From positions 1-64,000 of the forward strand of contig DATKCF010000172.1 of assembly GCA_035513345.1 (NCBI GenBank): a DNA stretch of 64,000 nt, read 5' to 3'. The DNA comes from DATKCF01 sp035513345 (GTDB lineage: Bacteria > Gemmatimonadota > Gemmatimonadetes > Longimicrobiales > RSA9). Of the stretch, positions 46,050-55,869 are shown piece by piece. The notes beneath the pieces were generated by a model that was given only the letters and a program-made list of their open reading frames with translations, was not told the DNA's origin and did no database searches. Both the position numbers and the translations under genes were made by a program. Within the stretch, counting starts at the first letter, position 1. Each line of letters begins with the position of its first letter.

Positions 46050-47393
46050 ATGCGAATCCTCATCATCGGCGCTGGCGAGGTCGGGTTCCACCTGGCCCAG
46101 CGGCTGTCCGAAGAGGGCCAGGACGTCGTCGTCGTCGAGTCCGACCCGGACCGTGCCGAACAGGTCGCGGGTCTCCTCGATGTCCTCACCATCACGGGTA
46201 ACGGCGGATCGCTTGCCGTTCTCGAGGAAGCCGGTGTGAGGTCGGCACAGCTGCTGCTCGCCGTCACCAGCAGGGACGAAGTCAACGTGCTCGCCTGTCT
46301 GGCGGCGTCGCGTTACAAGGTCGAGTTCAAGGTCGCCCGCGTCAGCAACCCGCAGTACTACGAAGCCGGCAGCGTCCTCACTCGTGAGGAACTGGGCATA
46401 GATCTGCTGATCAATCCGGAGCGCGAGTGCGCCCACGAAACGTTTCAGCTTCTTGGCAGCGAGGCCGCGACGGACCTCGCCCAGTTCGCCGATGGAGCCG
46501 TCCAGCTCATCGGCCTTCGGGTACGTGAAGGCGCCGACGTCGCCGGCATCACGCTGGCGGAACTCGACAGCAAGCTGGTCGGACGACACTTCGTGACCGT
46601 CGCCATCGTTCGCAAGGGCGTTACCGAAGTGCCGAACGGCAGCAGCCGCATCGAGGCTGGCGACCAGATCTTCGTCCTCGCGCCAGCCGCTGAGATCAAG
46701 GACATCCCGACCATGGCGGGATACGACGATTTCCGGCTCAGGCGAGTCATGATCGCGGGCGGCTCCGAGGAAGCCGTCCACCTGGCCCGCCTTCTGATCG
46801 ACAACGACGTGGGCTGCACCATCCTCGACCATGATCGCCGTCGCTGTCTTGAACTCGCCGGACTGCTGCCCCGCGCGCTGGTGCTCAATGCCGACGCGAC
46901 CAACCTCGAGATCCTCGAGATGGAAGGCGTCGAGGGCATCGACGGCTTCGTCGCATTCACCGGCAGCGATGAGACGAACATGCTCGTGAGCATGCTCGCC
47001 AAGGCGAGTGGCGCGCGGAGGGTCATCAATCTCGTGCACCGCTTCGAGTACATGCGCCTGGTCTCGCGTGTCGGCATCGATGCCGCCGTGTCCGCCAGGC
47101 AGTCCGCCGTCAACGCGATCCTCCGCTACGTCCGTCGCGGCGACGTGAAGTCCGTCGTCACCCTCAAGGGCATCAGCGCCGAAGCACTCGAGCTGCAGGT
47201 ACAGGATGGCGCTCTGGCCATCAACCGTCCGCTGGCCGAACTCGACTTCCCCGACGGCGCTGTGATCGGTGCCATCATTCGCAACGGCAGGGTCATCATG
47301 CCGCGTGGCCGTGACGCCGTTCGTCGCAATGATCGCGTTGTTGTCTTCGCGATGCCCGAAGCCATTCCACGGATCGAACGGCTCTTCGCGTGA
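46050..47393 (+). CDS. trkA: Trk potassium uptake regulatory subunit
   Basis: 447 residues from ATG 46050; the longer frame upstream overlaps the divergent SPFH promoter. Two RCK units: the first starts MRILIIGAGEVGFHLAQRL with a typical NAD-binding GxGxxG and the acid VESDPDR at its end; the second has MIAGGSEEAVHLARLL, in which the glycine motif is less regular. TrkA_C domains follow each unit. It gates TrkH on the cytoplasmic side. Its stop overlaps the trkH start by 4 bp. Confidence 0.95.
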   Translation: MRILIIGAGEVGFHLAQRLSEEGQDVVVVESDPDRAEQVAGLLDVLTITGNGGSLAVLEEAGVRSAQLLLAVTSRDEVNVLACLAASRYKVEFKVARVSNPQYYEAGSVLTREELGIDLLINPERECAHETFQLLGSEAATDLAQFADGAVQLIGLRVREGADVAGITLAELDSKLVGRHFVTVAIVRKGVTEVPNGSSRIEAGDQIFVLAPAAEIKDIPTMAGYDDFRLRRVMIAGGSEEAVHLARLLIDNDVGCTILDHDRRRCLELAGLLPRALVLNADATNLEILEMEGVEGIDGFVAFTGSDETNMLVSMLAKASGARRVINLVHRFEYMRLVSRVGIDAAVSARQSAVNAILRYVRRGDVKSVVTLKGISAEALELQVQDGALAINRPLAELDFPDGAVIGAIIRNGRVIMPRGRDAVRRNDRVVVFAMPEAIPRIERLFA

Positions 47394-48844
47394 ACGCGCG
47401 ACACCTGATCCACATCGTCAGCATCATCCTGCTCGCGCTGGCCATTGCGCTGGCCGTCACGAGCGCAGTGTCAGCGTACTATGGTGATGGCGACACGCTC
47501 GCCTTCATCATCTCGACCGTGGTCACCGGGCTTGCCGGATTCGTCGGGTACCGGCGCTCTTCGCTCGATCGCGACCTCTCAATCCGCGAAGGCTACGCCG
47601 TCGTCTCGCTTTCCTGGATCGCGATCGGCATATTCGGCGCGTTGCCATACCTGTTCACGGGCACTCTCGCTTCGCCCACCGCCGCACTCTTCGAATCCGT
47701 TTCCGGCTTCACGACTACAGGTGCCACGGTATTCGCCGAGATCGAACCGCTGCCACACGGCATCCTCTTCTGGCGGTCGCTGACACAGTGGATCGGCGGC
47801 ATGGGAATCATCGTGCTCGGCATCGCCATATTGCCGTTCCTCGGCGTCGGCGGCATGCAGCTGTTCCGCGCCGAAGTGCCTGGCCCCACGCCCGAACGTC
47901 TGCGACCCCGGATCACGCAGACCGCCAAACTCCTCTGGCTCGTCTACGCCGGCCTCACGATCGCCCAGGTCGTGCTGTACGTCCTCGGCGAAATGCACCC
48001 TTTCGAAGCTGTGCTGCACGCCTTCACGACACTCTCGACCGGCGGCTTCTCGCCGCGTACCGCTTCGATCGGCGCCTATGACTCCGCTTACATCGACTAT
48101 GTCACCATCATTTTCATGTACCTCGCCGGCATCAACTTCACGCTCCACTTTCATGCGCTGACCGGCAAACCGAAGCGATACTTCCAGGACGTCGAGTGGC
48201 GCGTCTACTCCGCAACCGTCGTCGCCGCTACGCTGCTCGTGCTCCTGCCCTTCGCTCTCAATGGACACTACGCCGCCCTCGGTTCCGAGCGGGCCATCCG
48301 CGACAGCCTGTTCCAGGTCGTGTCCATCAGCACGACAACCGGCTTCATCACCGAGGATTACGGCCTCTGGCCTGAATCGACTCAGCTCGTGCTGCTCCTC
48401 CTGATGTTCATTGGCGGAATGGCCGGCTCGACCGCCGGCGGCATGAAGGTCATCCGCGTCCATGCATTCATGCGACAGGGCATCACCGGACTCAAGCGCA
48501 GCCTGCACCCGCGCGCCGTGCTCGTCACCCGGGTCGGCCGGAAGGTGCTGCGCGACGATGACCTGCTCAACATCCTCGGTTTCATCCTGTTGTTCATGCT
48601 CTGCTTCGTCGCCGGCGCCCTCGCCCTCACTCTGCTCGGCAACGACCTCATCACGTCACTCGGCGGCGCTGCCGCCGCCATCGGCAACATCGGCCCGGGC
48701 CTCGGCGCCGTCGGCGCGACCGGCAATTACGGCGGCCTGAACGCGCCGACACAGATCGTCCTCATCTTCCTGATGCTGGTCGGCCGCCTCGAGATCTTCA
48801 CGATACTGCTCCTCTTCCATCGGGATCTCTGGCGGCAACGCTAG
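47390..48844 (+). CDS. trkH: Trk potassium uptake channel subunit
   Basis: 484 residues, GTG start overlapping trkA. The four pore loops with selectivity-filter glycines are TTTGAT, TLSTGGFS, STTTGF and GNIGPG. WIGGMGIIVLGIAILP and GGMAGSTAGGMKVIR are also typical. It is a complete TrkH of normal length. A cluster of hairpin repeats follows at 48853-48936. Confidence 0.95.
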   Translation: MNARHLIHIVSIILLALAIALAVTSAVSAYYGDGDTLAFIISTVVTGLAGFVGYRRSSLDRDLSIREGYAVVSLSWIAIGIFGALPYLFTGTLASPTAALFESVSGFTTTGATVFAEIEPLPHGILFWRSLTQWIGGMGIIVLGIAILPFLGVGGMQLFRAEVPGPTPERLRPRITQTAKLLWLVYAGLTIAQVVLYVLGEMHPFEAVLHAFTTLSTGGFSPRTASIGAYDSAYIDYVTIIFMYLAGINFTLHFHALTGKPKRYFQDVEWRVYSATVVAATLLVLLPFALNGHYAALGSERAIRDSLFQVVSISTTTGFITEDYGLWPESTQLVLLLLMFIGGMAGSTAGGMKVIRVHAFMRQGITGLKRSLHPRAVLVTRVGRKVLRDDDLLNILGFILLFMLCFVAGALALTLLGNDLITSLGGAAAAIGNIGPGLGAVGATGNYGGLNAPTQIVLIFLMLVGRLEIFTILLLFHRDLWRQR

Positions 48845-48852
48845 CCGTGTCC

Positions 48853-48936
48853 CACGCGGACTCCTCCGCGTCAGGTGTTTCACGCGGACTCCTCCGCGCC
48901 AGGTGTTTCACGCGGACCCCTCCGCGCCAGGTGTTT
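48853..48936. repeat. three 28-bp hairpin-bearing direct repeats
   Basis: Three adjacent 28-bp copies, 8 bp past trkH, each with an inverted repeat CGCGGA-4 nt-TCCGCG (or a near copy) and ending GGTGTTT. A partial fourth copy (CACGCTGCGGA) follows. No spacers, so not CRISPR. The hairpins could terminate trkH transcription. The same GTGTTTCACGC core recurs in opposite orientation at 49119-49206. Confidence 0.8.
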
Positions 48937-49118
48937 CACGCTGCGGACGCAGTGGCAACGCAGGGGACGCTGAAGAACAGATATATTTTTCAGGGAGGCA
49001 ACGTGCGCAGGGCACAGGGGTGAGGACCCGTTCCCGCCTGCGAGCACCCATCACGCTCAGCCCCTGACAGCCACCCATTCCGGACGGCGACAAGAACAAT
49101 CAGATCTGTTCCACCCGC

Positions 49119-49206
49119 GCCCCCTGCGTGACCCCCGCGGCCCCTGCGTGAACCCCCCCGCGGCCCCTGCGCGAAACACCCTGCGGCCCTGCGTGAAACA
49201 CCCTGC
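49119..49206. repeat. degenerate repeat cluster, opposite orientation to 48853-48936
   Basis: Four degenerate units of about 22-24 bp, each like CCGCGGCCCCTGCGTGAA. Read on the minus strand they contain GTGTTTCACGC or near copies, the core of the upstream cluster. The two clusters thus face each other around about 180 bp with an AT-rich patch (AGATATATTTTT near 48980). The whole 48845-49383 gap has no supported gene. Confidence 0.65.
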
Positions 49207-49383
49207 CGAGACTGAGGCGCGAGAGGCGCCAGAGGCTGACCCCTGAGGGTTCAATCGTTCGAAAGCAGGCGAGCGAGCGGCCCACACCGTATATTTCGAT
49301 CGATCCTCGGGAGACCGGCACTCCAGCACCCGCGATCGGCCGATCTGCCCACGGACCCACAGCTCACCACGGATGAAGAGAAC

Positions 49384-52300
49384 ATGTCCGCTCCCCTCAT
49401 GCGCATCGCGCTCGCGCTACTGCCGCTCGCCGTTCTCACTTCGCCTCTGCTCGCTCGCCTGCCGGCCGGTCTGCCGACGATGAGCCTGCCACCGACGGGC
49501 CTGTCGACAGAGGTCCGGCTCGTGCCCGTCGATGATGCCGTCCCGATCCGCTTCATGCGGGATCCTCACATCGCCGATGGCCGGATCGCGTTCTCGTGGC
49601 AGGGCGATATCTGGATCACGGACGCGAGCGGCGCGAACCCTCGTCGCCTGACCGCGCATCCCGGAAGGGACATCGAGCCGCGGTTCTCGCCGGACGGGCA
49701 GTGGATCGCATTCGCCAGTGATCGAATGGGCAACATGGACGTGTACGTCGTGCCGGTGACCGGTGGCGAACCCCGCCAGCTCACGTTCTTCACGGGCGGC
49801 GATGGCGTGCAGTACTGGACGCCCGACGGCCGCGGTATCGTGATCACGACATCGCGCGGCTCGCACCCGTTCGGATCGCCGCTTCACATAGTGCCCGTTG
49901 ATGGCGGCCTGCCCGTTCCCATGGACATGGATTTCGCGCGTGCCGGCATGATCCGCCAGGACGGCGGGGTCGTCGCGTTCAACCGCAACGGGATGAGCGA
50001 GACGCGCAAGGGCTATCGTGGCAACAGCAGCACGGACGTATGGGTGCAGGATCTGGTCACGAAGCAGATCACGCAACTCACGGACACGGACCTGTCGACG
50101 TTCCGCGAGCACGTTCAGGACGGCCGCCCGATGTGGGGCGCGGACGGCATGATCTACTACGTGTCAGAACGCAGCGGCATCTACAACATCTGGAAGATCG
50201 CTGCGACGGGCGGCGCGCCGGTCCAGGTCACTCGCCATGACGCGGGCGGCGTCAAGTATCCGTCGATCAGTCCGGACGGCCGTACGATCATCTACACGCA
50301 GGACTACGAGCTGTATACGCTTGACCTGCCGGACGGCCAGCCGCGAAAGATCGCCGTCGACCTCGCTGCCGACCCGACCGTCACGCGCTTCGAGATCGCC
50401 GCGACACAGAATCGGGCTGACGGCTTTTCGCCTTCACCCGATGGCAGTCACCTCGCCGTCGACTACCGTGGCGATGTCTTCATCGTGCCGGCCGAGGAGG
50501 CCTTCGGCGAAAAGACGCAGGTCACACGGTCCGCGCGGCGCGACCGATACCAGCGGTATTCGCCCGATGGCTCGAAGCTCGCCTTCGTGTCCGACGAGTC
50601 CGGCGACGAGGAGATCTGGGTCCTCGACATCGCCGAGGGCACGCGCACCCGGCTTTCCGATCACCAGTCGCAGAAATCGGACTTCGTGTGGTCACCCGAT
50701 GGTTCGCGCATCGCTTTCGCCGCGGCGAACCGCCTGTTCGAGATCGACGTCGCCAGAGAGTCGCAGCGCGAACTCGCATACAACATTGCCGGCGGCTACG
50801 TCATTTCGGCGTATTCGCCCGATGGACAGTGGCTGGTCTACAATCGCAGCGACGACGACCAGAACCTGGACGTCTACCTCTACGACATCGGGGCCGGCCG
50901 CGAGTACAATGTCAGCGACAACCCGTTCCGCGATTCCGGCGGTGAGCTGACGGTCGATGGCCGGACTCTCGTGTTCGCATCGAATCGCGATGACGGCACG
51001 AACCATCTCTTCGCCGTTTCGCTCGCACGGCTCGATGCGGATCCGGATGACCCGCTCGTCCGCGCACGTACTCGCGCATCCACGGGCACGGGCGAAGGCC
51101 GTGGCGGCCGCGGCGGCGGCGAAGGCGAGGACACGCCGCAACCATCGCCACTCAGTCTCGATGCCGACGGCATTGGCCGGCGAGCAATCCAGCTCACGAC
51201 CGGCAGCAACGCCGCAGGCAGCTTCTTCCTCTCGCGAGACGGCCGCACCATCTATTTCACGTCCTCCGATGATGATGGACAGGGCCTCTTCGCCATCGGC
51301 ATTGACGGCCGTGACCGCCGCAACATCGCGCGCGGCAATTTCGCCCAGCTCACGCCAACGCACGACCGTCGCTTCGTCTTCTACCGCCAGGGCGGCACTG
51401 CCGGCGGCGGCGGCCGCGGTGGTGGCGGTGGCGGCGGCGCCAATGCCGACATCTTCCGCATGCCCATTTCCGGACAACGGCCCGCCCGCGTCACGTTCGA
51501 CCTGGCAGTCGAAGTGGACCGCCGCGCCGAATGGGCACAGATCTTCGATGAAGCATGGCGAGTCATGAAGTACAGGTTCTACGACGAGAACATGCACGGC
51601 AAGGACTGGGACGCGATACGCGCGCAGTACGAGCCGATGCTGAGCGATGTCGGCAGCTACGAGGACGTGTACGCACTCGCGAACCACATGATCGGCGAAC
51701 TCAACGCATCCCATGTCGGCGTCAGCGGACCCGGCAACCTGTCGCAACCCAACCTCTTCAACAGCCGCTATCTCGGCTTCGAGATGGAACCGGCGGACGG
51801 TCGCTACCGCGTCAGCCACATCTATCGCGAGGGCCCTGCCGACAAGGAGTGGCTCGACATCGAAACGGGTGATTTCATACTCGCGATCGATGGCAGCGAA
51901 CTGCGCGAAGGCGACAATTACTGGAGCATACTCAACCGCGCGCTCAACGAATACGTGCCGGTCCGCGTCGCCGATGACGCGACCGGCCGCAACGAGCGGG
52001 TGCTGCGGATCCGTTCCCTCGAATCGATCACGAACGTGCGCTACGAGGACTGGGTCGCGCGCAATCGGGAATACGTCGAGCAGCAGACGAACGGTGAGAT
52101 CGCCTACGTCCACATCCGTGCGATGAACCAGCCGTCACTCGAACGCTTCGAGAACGAGATCAACCGGTACTGGAACAGGAAGGGCATCGTCGTCGATATC
52201 CGATACAACGGCGGCGGCAACATCGACCAGCAGCTGATCGATATCCTCGAGCGTGAGCCGTACCAGTTCTGGAACAGCCGATGGGGCGCGCCCACATGGG

Positions 52301-52716
52301 GCCGCCGTCCTCGCCAGGCCATTGCCGGGCCCAAGGTCCTGCTCACCAACCACAGGTCGGGCTCCGACAGTGAAGTCACTCCGATGGGGTTCCGTCAGCT
52401 CGGCCTGGGCCGGATCGTCGGCAATCCGACCGCCGCGGCCGTCATTGCGACCGGCAGCTACAGCCTCATCAACGGCGGCTCGATCCGGACACCGGGATCG
52501 CTCGTCGTCACCTACGACCCCACAAAGCCGAACAACCACGGCATCAACCTCGAGAACTACGGCGTCGAACCCGATGTGATGGTCGAGAACACGCCCGAGG
52601 ATGAGCTGAACGGGTTCGACCGCGAACTCAAGACCGCGATCGATGAGGTGCTCCGAATGCTGCGCGAAGGCAGGTGGCAGTACGTTTCCGATGATGGAGG
52701 TGCCGAGCGCCGGTAG
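49384..52716 (+). CDS. secreted tricorn-like S41 protease
   Basis: 1110 residues. A signal peptide is followed by a PD40 beta-propeller (about residues 60-520), with a Gly/Arg-rich loop (GTGEGRGGRGGGEGE), then a second propeller with a Gly-rich insert, then a core domain (about 715-1110). The latter has a PDZ-like domain (GDFILAIDGSELREGD) and the S41 catalytic part: His in NASHVGV, oxyanion GGGN, SGSDSE with Ser994-Asp995, and GVEPD with Glu near 1062. These match the catalytic residues of tricorn. A periplasmic peptidase that degrades oligopeptides is likely. Confidence 0.93.
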   Translation: MSAPLMRIALALLPLAVLTSPLLARLPAGLPTMSLPPTGLSTEVRLVPVDDAVPIRFMRDPHIADGRIAFSWQGDIWITDASGANPRRLTAHPGRDIEPRFSPDGQWIAFASDRMGNMDVYVVPVTGGEPRQLTFFTGGDGVQYWTPDGRGIVITTSRGSHPFGSPLHIVPVDGGLPVPMDMDFARAGMIRQDGGVVAFNRNGMSETRKGYRGNSSTDVWVQDLVTKQITQLTDTDLSTFREHVQDGRPMWGADGMIYYVSERSGIYNIWKIAATGGAPVQVTRHDAGGVKYPSISPDGRTIIYTQDYELYTLDLPDGQPRKIAVDLAADPTVTRFEIAATQNRADGFSPSPDGSHLAVDYRGDVFIVPAEEAFGEKTQVTRSARRDRYQRYSPDGSKLAFVSDESGDEEIWVLDIAEGTRTRLSDHQSQKSDFVWSPDGSRIAFAAANRLFEIDVARESQRELAYNIAGGYVISAYSPDGQWLVYNRSDDDQNLDVYLYDIGAGREYNVSDNPFRDSGGELTVDGRTLVFASNRDDGTNHLFAVSLARLDADPDDPLVRARTRASTGTGEGRGGRGGGEGEDTPQPSPLSLDADGIGRRAIQLTTGSNAAGSFFLSRDGRTIYFTSSDDDGQGLFAIGIDGRDRRNIARGNFAQLTPTHDRRFVFYRQGGTAGGGGRGGGGGGGANADIFRMPISGQRPARVTFDLAVEVDRRAEWAQIFDEAWRVMKYRFYDENMHGKDWDAIRAQYEPMLSDVGSYEDVYALANHMIGELNASHVGVSGPGNLSQPNLFNSRYLGFEMEPADGRYRVSHIYREGPADKEWLDIETGDFILAIDGSELREGDNYWSILNRALNEYVPVRVADDATGRNERVLRIRSLESITNVRYEDWVARNREYVEQQTNGEIAYVHIRAMNQPSLERFENEINRYWNRKGIVVDIRYNGGGNIDQQLIDILEREPYQFWNSRWGAPTWGRRPRQAIAGPKVLLTNHRSGSDSEVTPMGFRQLGLGRIVGNPTAAAVIATGSYSLINGGSIRTPGSLVVTYDPTKPNNHGINLENYGVEPDVMVENTPEDELNGFDRELKTAIDEVLRMLREGRWQYVSDDGGAERR

Positions 52717-52723
52717 CCATCAT

Positions 52724-53623
52724 TCAGCGGGCAGCGGAAAAGTCGAGGGCGCGAACACCGGCGGCAACGTACTCGGCCCGGTCCGTCTCGATCCCGAACC
52801 GGACGTCGGCAATGCCGCGGCAGGCTGCCAGGTAACGTGCGCGAGCCAGCGTGGCATCGTCGACCGCGCCGCGGTAGCTCGACAGCACCGCATCCAGAAG
52901 GCGTGCACCGCCCCAGTGGAAAACGCCGGCCAGGTCGACAGCCGGGTCTCCGATGGCGACATCGCTCCAGTCGATGACTCCGCAAAGGGACGCGGTCGCG
53001 GAATCGTACATGAAGTGCTCGGCCGCAAGATCACCGTGTACCAGGTTGTCGCTCACGTATGGTTCGTTGCCGCTGGCCGGTGCTTCGGCCAGAGCCTCGA
53101 TCCACGCGTCTGCAATCAGGTCGGGAGCGACGCGCGCCACGGTGCCGATGTCCTCGAGCGCCTCGGTCCGGGCTTCAACGATCGCGGAATCGCGACCGAG
53201 ACGCGGAATACCCTGATCGGCGGCGTGGCCCAGCGGGAACGCGTGCAGGTGCGAGAGGAACGACGCCAGCTTCGGGGCCAATCGGTCGCGAACGGGGTCG
53301 GCATCCAGACCGATAGCCGGCACACCGGCCAGCTTGCGGTACCCGCCGAAGTGGCGAGGGAAGAGCCGTGACGGCATTCCATTGAAGCGGTACAGCGGAA
53401 CCGGCAGCGGCGAATCACTGGCAAGGAGCGGCAGCAGCCGCATCTCCATCAGGAGCTGCCGCTCGACATCGCGTCGCTTCGGGAACCGGAACACCCACAC
53501 GTTGTCGACGTCGAATGCCGTGCTGTCGTACCCTTCGCCCAGCCATTGCACCCGCCCGGGCCGCACGGTCGGGAACTGGGCCTGGATCACGTTCCGGGCC
53601 TGTTCCGCATCGATTCCTGACAT
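52724..53623 (-). CDS. aminoglycoside phosphotransferase (APH)-family kinase
   Basis: 299 residues from ATG 53623. WLGEGYDSTAFDVDN is the nucleotide loop, VFRFPKR holds the ATP-binding Lys, VHGDLAAEHFMYD is the catalytic loop with Asp, and VIDWSDVAIGDPAVDLA holds the metal-binding Asp. APH-family kinases phosphorylate antibiotics, amino sugars, choline or similar small molecules; this one's substrate is unknown and resistance should not be assumed. It is last in a four-gene minus-strand group and converges with the tricorn-like gene, 7 bp away. Confidence 0.88.
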   Translation of the reverse strand: MSGIDAEQARNVIQAQFPTVRPGRVQWLGEGYDSTAFDVDNVWVFRFPKRRDVERQLLMEMRLLPLLASDSPLPVPLYRFNGMPSRLFPRHFGGYRKLAGVPAIGLDADPVRDRLAPKLASFLSHLHAFPLGHAADQGIPRLGRDSAIVEARTEALEDIGTVARVAPDLIADAWIEALAEAPASGNEPYVSDNLVHGDLAAEHFMYDSATASLCGVIDWSDVAIGDPAVDLAGVFHWGGARLLDAVLSSYRGAVDDATLARARYLAACRGIADVRFGIETDRAEYVAAGVRALDFSAAR

Positions 53624-53657
53624 GTCGACTTCGCTCCCGGAACCGCGGCGTTCGTGG

Positions 53658-53948
53658 TCACGACCCTGGACGATGGTGCGCGATGATGTCGAAGATGGAC
53701 AGTTCGGCCGCCGCCCCCACGGCCTCGAACATCTCAACACCCTTCGGCTTCTCGCCCGAGGCTCGCATCGCCTGCAACGCTTCCTGGCTTTCCCAGACCG
53801 TCACGATCCGGTACCGCGTCGACTCCCGAGCGTCGCGCACGAGGTACGTGTGGAGGATTTCCGGCGGGACCTGCACCTCACGGAACTCCGCCTCGAGATC
53901 ATCGGCGCGGTCGGCCGCAACCTGAGCTTCCAGTACAGTCATCACCAT
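53658..53948 (-). CDS. ABM-like dimeric ferredoxin-fold protein
   Basis: 96 residues from ATG 53948; an ATG at 53966 would add six. The pattern VMTVLEAQVAADRADDLEAE, ILHTYLVRDARESTRYRIVT and VWESQEALQAM matches small antibiotic-biosynthesis monooxygenase-type proteins. The role is open; many members are not monooxygenases. It lies between the APH gene and the 74-residue gene. Confidence 0.7.
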   Translation of the reverse strand: MVMTVLEAQVAADRADDLEAEFREVQVPPEILHTYLVRDARESTRYRIVTVWESQEALQAMRASGEKPKGVEMFEAVGAAAELSIFDIIAHHRPGS

Positions 53949-53977
53949 CGCTCCAGGCTCCTCCATGACGGATGTGA

Positions 53978-54202
53978 TTACAGCGAGAAATACCGGAACG
54001 CCCAGCCTTCGTGGATCACGACTCTGGACGAATCCTCACCGGCCCATGGTTCCGCGGCCTCACAGGCCCCTGCGTGTTCGTTGACGATCATGATGACGGA
54101 ACTGGCTGCGGCGAGAAACCGCCGAGGGCAAGCCGCGAGGATGCTGCTGACGAACTCGCCCTTCGCTTCGGCAGACGCCTCTCGATCGAAGCGCACGATC
54201 AC
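53978..54202 (-). CDS. small hypothetical protein
   Basis: 74 residues from a GTG that overlaps the amidohydrolase stop (GTGA). That coupling is the main support for it being real. The sequence, MIVRFDREASAEAKGEFVSS with SVIMIVNEHAGACEAAEPW and a hydrophobic end, matches no family I know. Confidence 0.5.
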   Translation of the reverse strand: MIVRFDREASAEAKGEFVSSILAACPRRFLAAASSVIMIVNEHAGACEAAEPWAGEDSSRVVIHEGWAFRYFSL

Positions 54203-55869
54203 TGTCGATTCCTGCCGCCGCTTCTCCCCGCCGGCCTGGGCCGTACCACGAACGGTTCCGTCACGATGTCCGAGCCGATGCCCTGCTTCGATTCGGCCAC
54301 GATCCGCTCCACTTCCGCCATGACGCGATTGTTCTCGATCACGATCCCGTCCTTGATCGTGTGCAGGATCCCGCGGGTGCGGTACATCTCCCGCGTGTCC
54401 GGGTTCATACGAATCGTGCCGAAGGGATAGAGGGTCTTGAAATCCTGGGCGGGGTTGCCGTCCACGACGATCAGGTCCGCCACGAAGCCCTCCTGCACCA
54501 TCCCGAGGTGCGGCTCACCGAGGAACTTTGCGCTGTTCAACTGCGCGGTCTTCAGCACCTCGAGCGGGTGCATCCCGGATTCGAGCACGAGCTGCAGCTC
54601 GCGGACGTTGCCGAACCCGCCGGTCGACCACTGGTAGTTGTCGTCCGTACCGTACACGATCGTGCCGCCCCGCCTGTTGAACTCGAAGATCATCTTTGCC
54701 CACAGGTCGTACATGTACGTCCAGTAGAACTCGTCCATGGACGTCCAGTCATACTGGAAGGAGGCATGGTTATCGGGATTCGGCAGATGCCATTCCCACA
54801 GCGCCTGGTGCGTGTACTTCTCGTGCCAGGGCCAGCCGTGCGCCGCCATGATGTTCCGGTTCGCCTCGTAGGTCGCCCGGTTCGGCTGCATCACGACACC
54901 GTAATGGACCAGTGAGTCCACCAGCGTGTTCAGCAGGAAGTGCCGGCTGTCGGGATTGGTGCCGACCTCGTGCCAGACACGGGCCGCCTCCCGAAAGCGG
55001 ATGTTCTCGTCCTGGTAACGGTAGTTGGCCGGGAAGTCCTGCACGCCGCGCGGCAGCGCCGACTCGGCGTACCCGTAGTGGTGCACGATCATGCTCACGC
55101 CAAGGCGCGCCGCATCCATCGCGTTCACCACCGACGTGTTCGACGGCTGAATGTGCACGGCGGTGACGCCACCGGCCGCCTCGATCGCGCGCGCCGCCGC
55201 ACCGAACAGATCAGGATTCCAGGTGAGATTGTTGATGTAGACCTGCCGGACACCGTTCGCGATCATCGCCCGCGCGATCTCCGGTGCGAGCGTCGTGTCC
55301 TGGAGCTGCTCGGGCGTGTAATCCGACCGGCTGCCCCAGCTGTACAGCGGAAAGAGCCGCGGAGCGAGGATCTCGTTGTTCCGCACCTGCTCCATGATGT
55401 CGCGGACCCGTCCCTCCTCGGCGGGACCGACGCTCGTGACGCCGGTCGCGAGCTGCATGTAGAAGATGTAGTCGAGTGGAAGCTCGTCCTCTCGCAGGTG
55501 CAGATGGAGGTTCATGAGGCCGGCCGTCACGTAAATGCCGGGTCCACCCTCTACGACGCGGTCCGCCTCGACGCTGCGGTCGGGGTCGTGCGAGCGGATG
55601 TCGTCGATGACATTGCCCCGGATCAGGATGTCCATCGGCCCCTGTCCCGGACCGCCGTGGCCGGGCACAAGCATCACGTTGCGGATCAGAAGCGAGCCGT
55701 ACGGTCCCTCGGCGAGGCCATCATAACTGCGCGTCCGCTGCACGTCCGGCCGTGGCTCGGCGCGTTCGAGCTGGGCTTCGGCCGGCTCGGCCAGAATGAG
55801 GAACAGGCAAAGAGCGGACAGCATGGCAAGCGAAGCGCGAACGGCACGGCACAGCGGAATCCACGTCAT
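54199..55869 (-). CDS. secreted amidohydrolase-family protein
   Basis: 556 residues from ATG 55869, which has AAGGAGGT. A signal peptide (ASLAMLSALCLFLILAEPAE) precedes the metal-dependent hydrolase fold. NLHLHL (metal HxH), AVHIQPSN, MIVHHYGYAES and GTDDNYQWS hold candidate metal ligands, and the C-terminal beta part LGMVQEGFVADLIVVDGNP is typical of imidazolonepropionase-like amidohydrolases. Substrate unknown. First gene of a minus-strand group with three others downstream. Confidence 0.88.
   Translation of the reverse strand: MTWIPLCRAVRASLAMLSALCLFLILAEPAEAQLERAEPRPDVQRTRSYDGLAEGPYGSLLIRNVMLVPGHGGPGQGPMDILIRGNVIDDIRSHDPDRSVEADRVVEGGPGIYVTAGLMNLHLHLREDELPLDYIFYMQLATGVTSVGPAEEGRVRDIMEQVRNNEILAPRLFPLYSWGSRSDYTPEQLQDTTLAPEIARAMIANGVRQVYINNLTWNPDLFGAAARAIEAAGGVTAVHIQPSNTSVVNAMDAARLGVSMIVHHYGYAESALPRGVQDFPANYRYQDENIRFREAARVWHEVGTNPDSRHFLLNTLVDSLVHYGVVMQPNRATYEANRNIMAAHGWPWHEKYTHQALWEWHLPNPDNHASFQYDWTSMDEFYWTYMYDLWAKMIFEFNRRGGTIVYGTDDNYQWSTGGFGNVRELQLVLESGMHPLEVLKTAQLNSAKFLGEPHLGMVQEGFVADLIVVDGNPAQDFKTLYPFGTIRMNPDTREMYRTRGILHTIKDGIVIENNRVMAEVERIVAESKQGIGSDIVTEPFVVRPRPAGRSGGRNRQ

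Noticed and set aside
48853..48936. Possible CRISPR array
   Set aside because: The 28-bp repeats abut directly with no spacer sequence between them.
50692..52113. 473-codon minus-strand frame inside the tricorn-like gene
   Set aside because: Antisense of a well-supported protease; no ribosome site or family motif.
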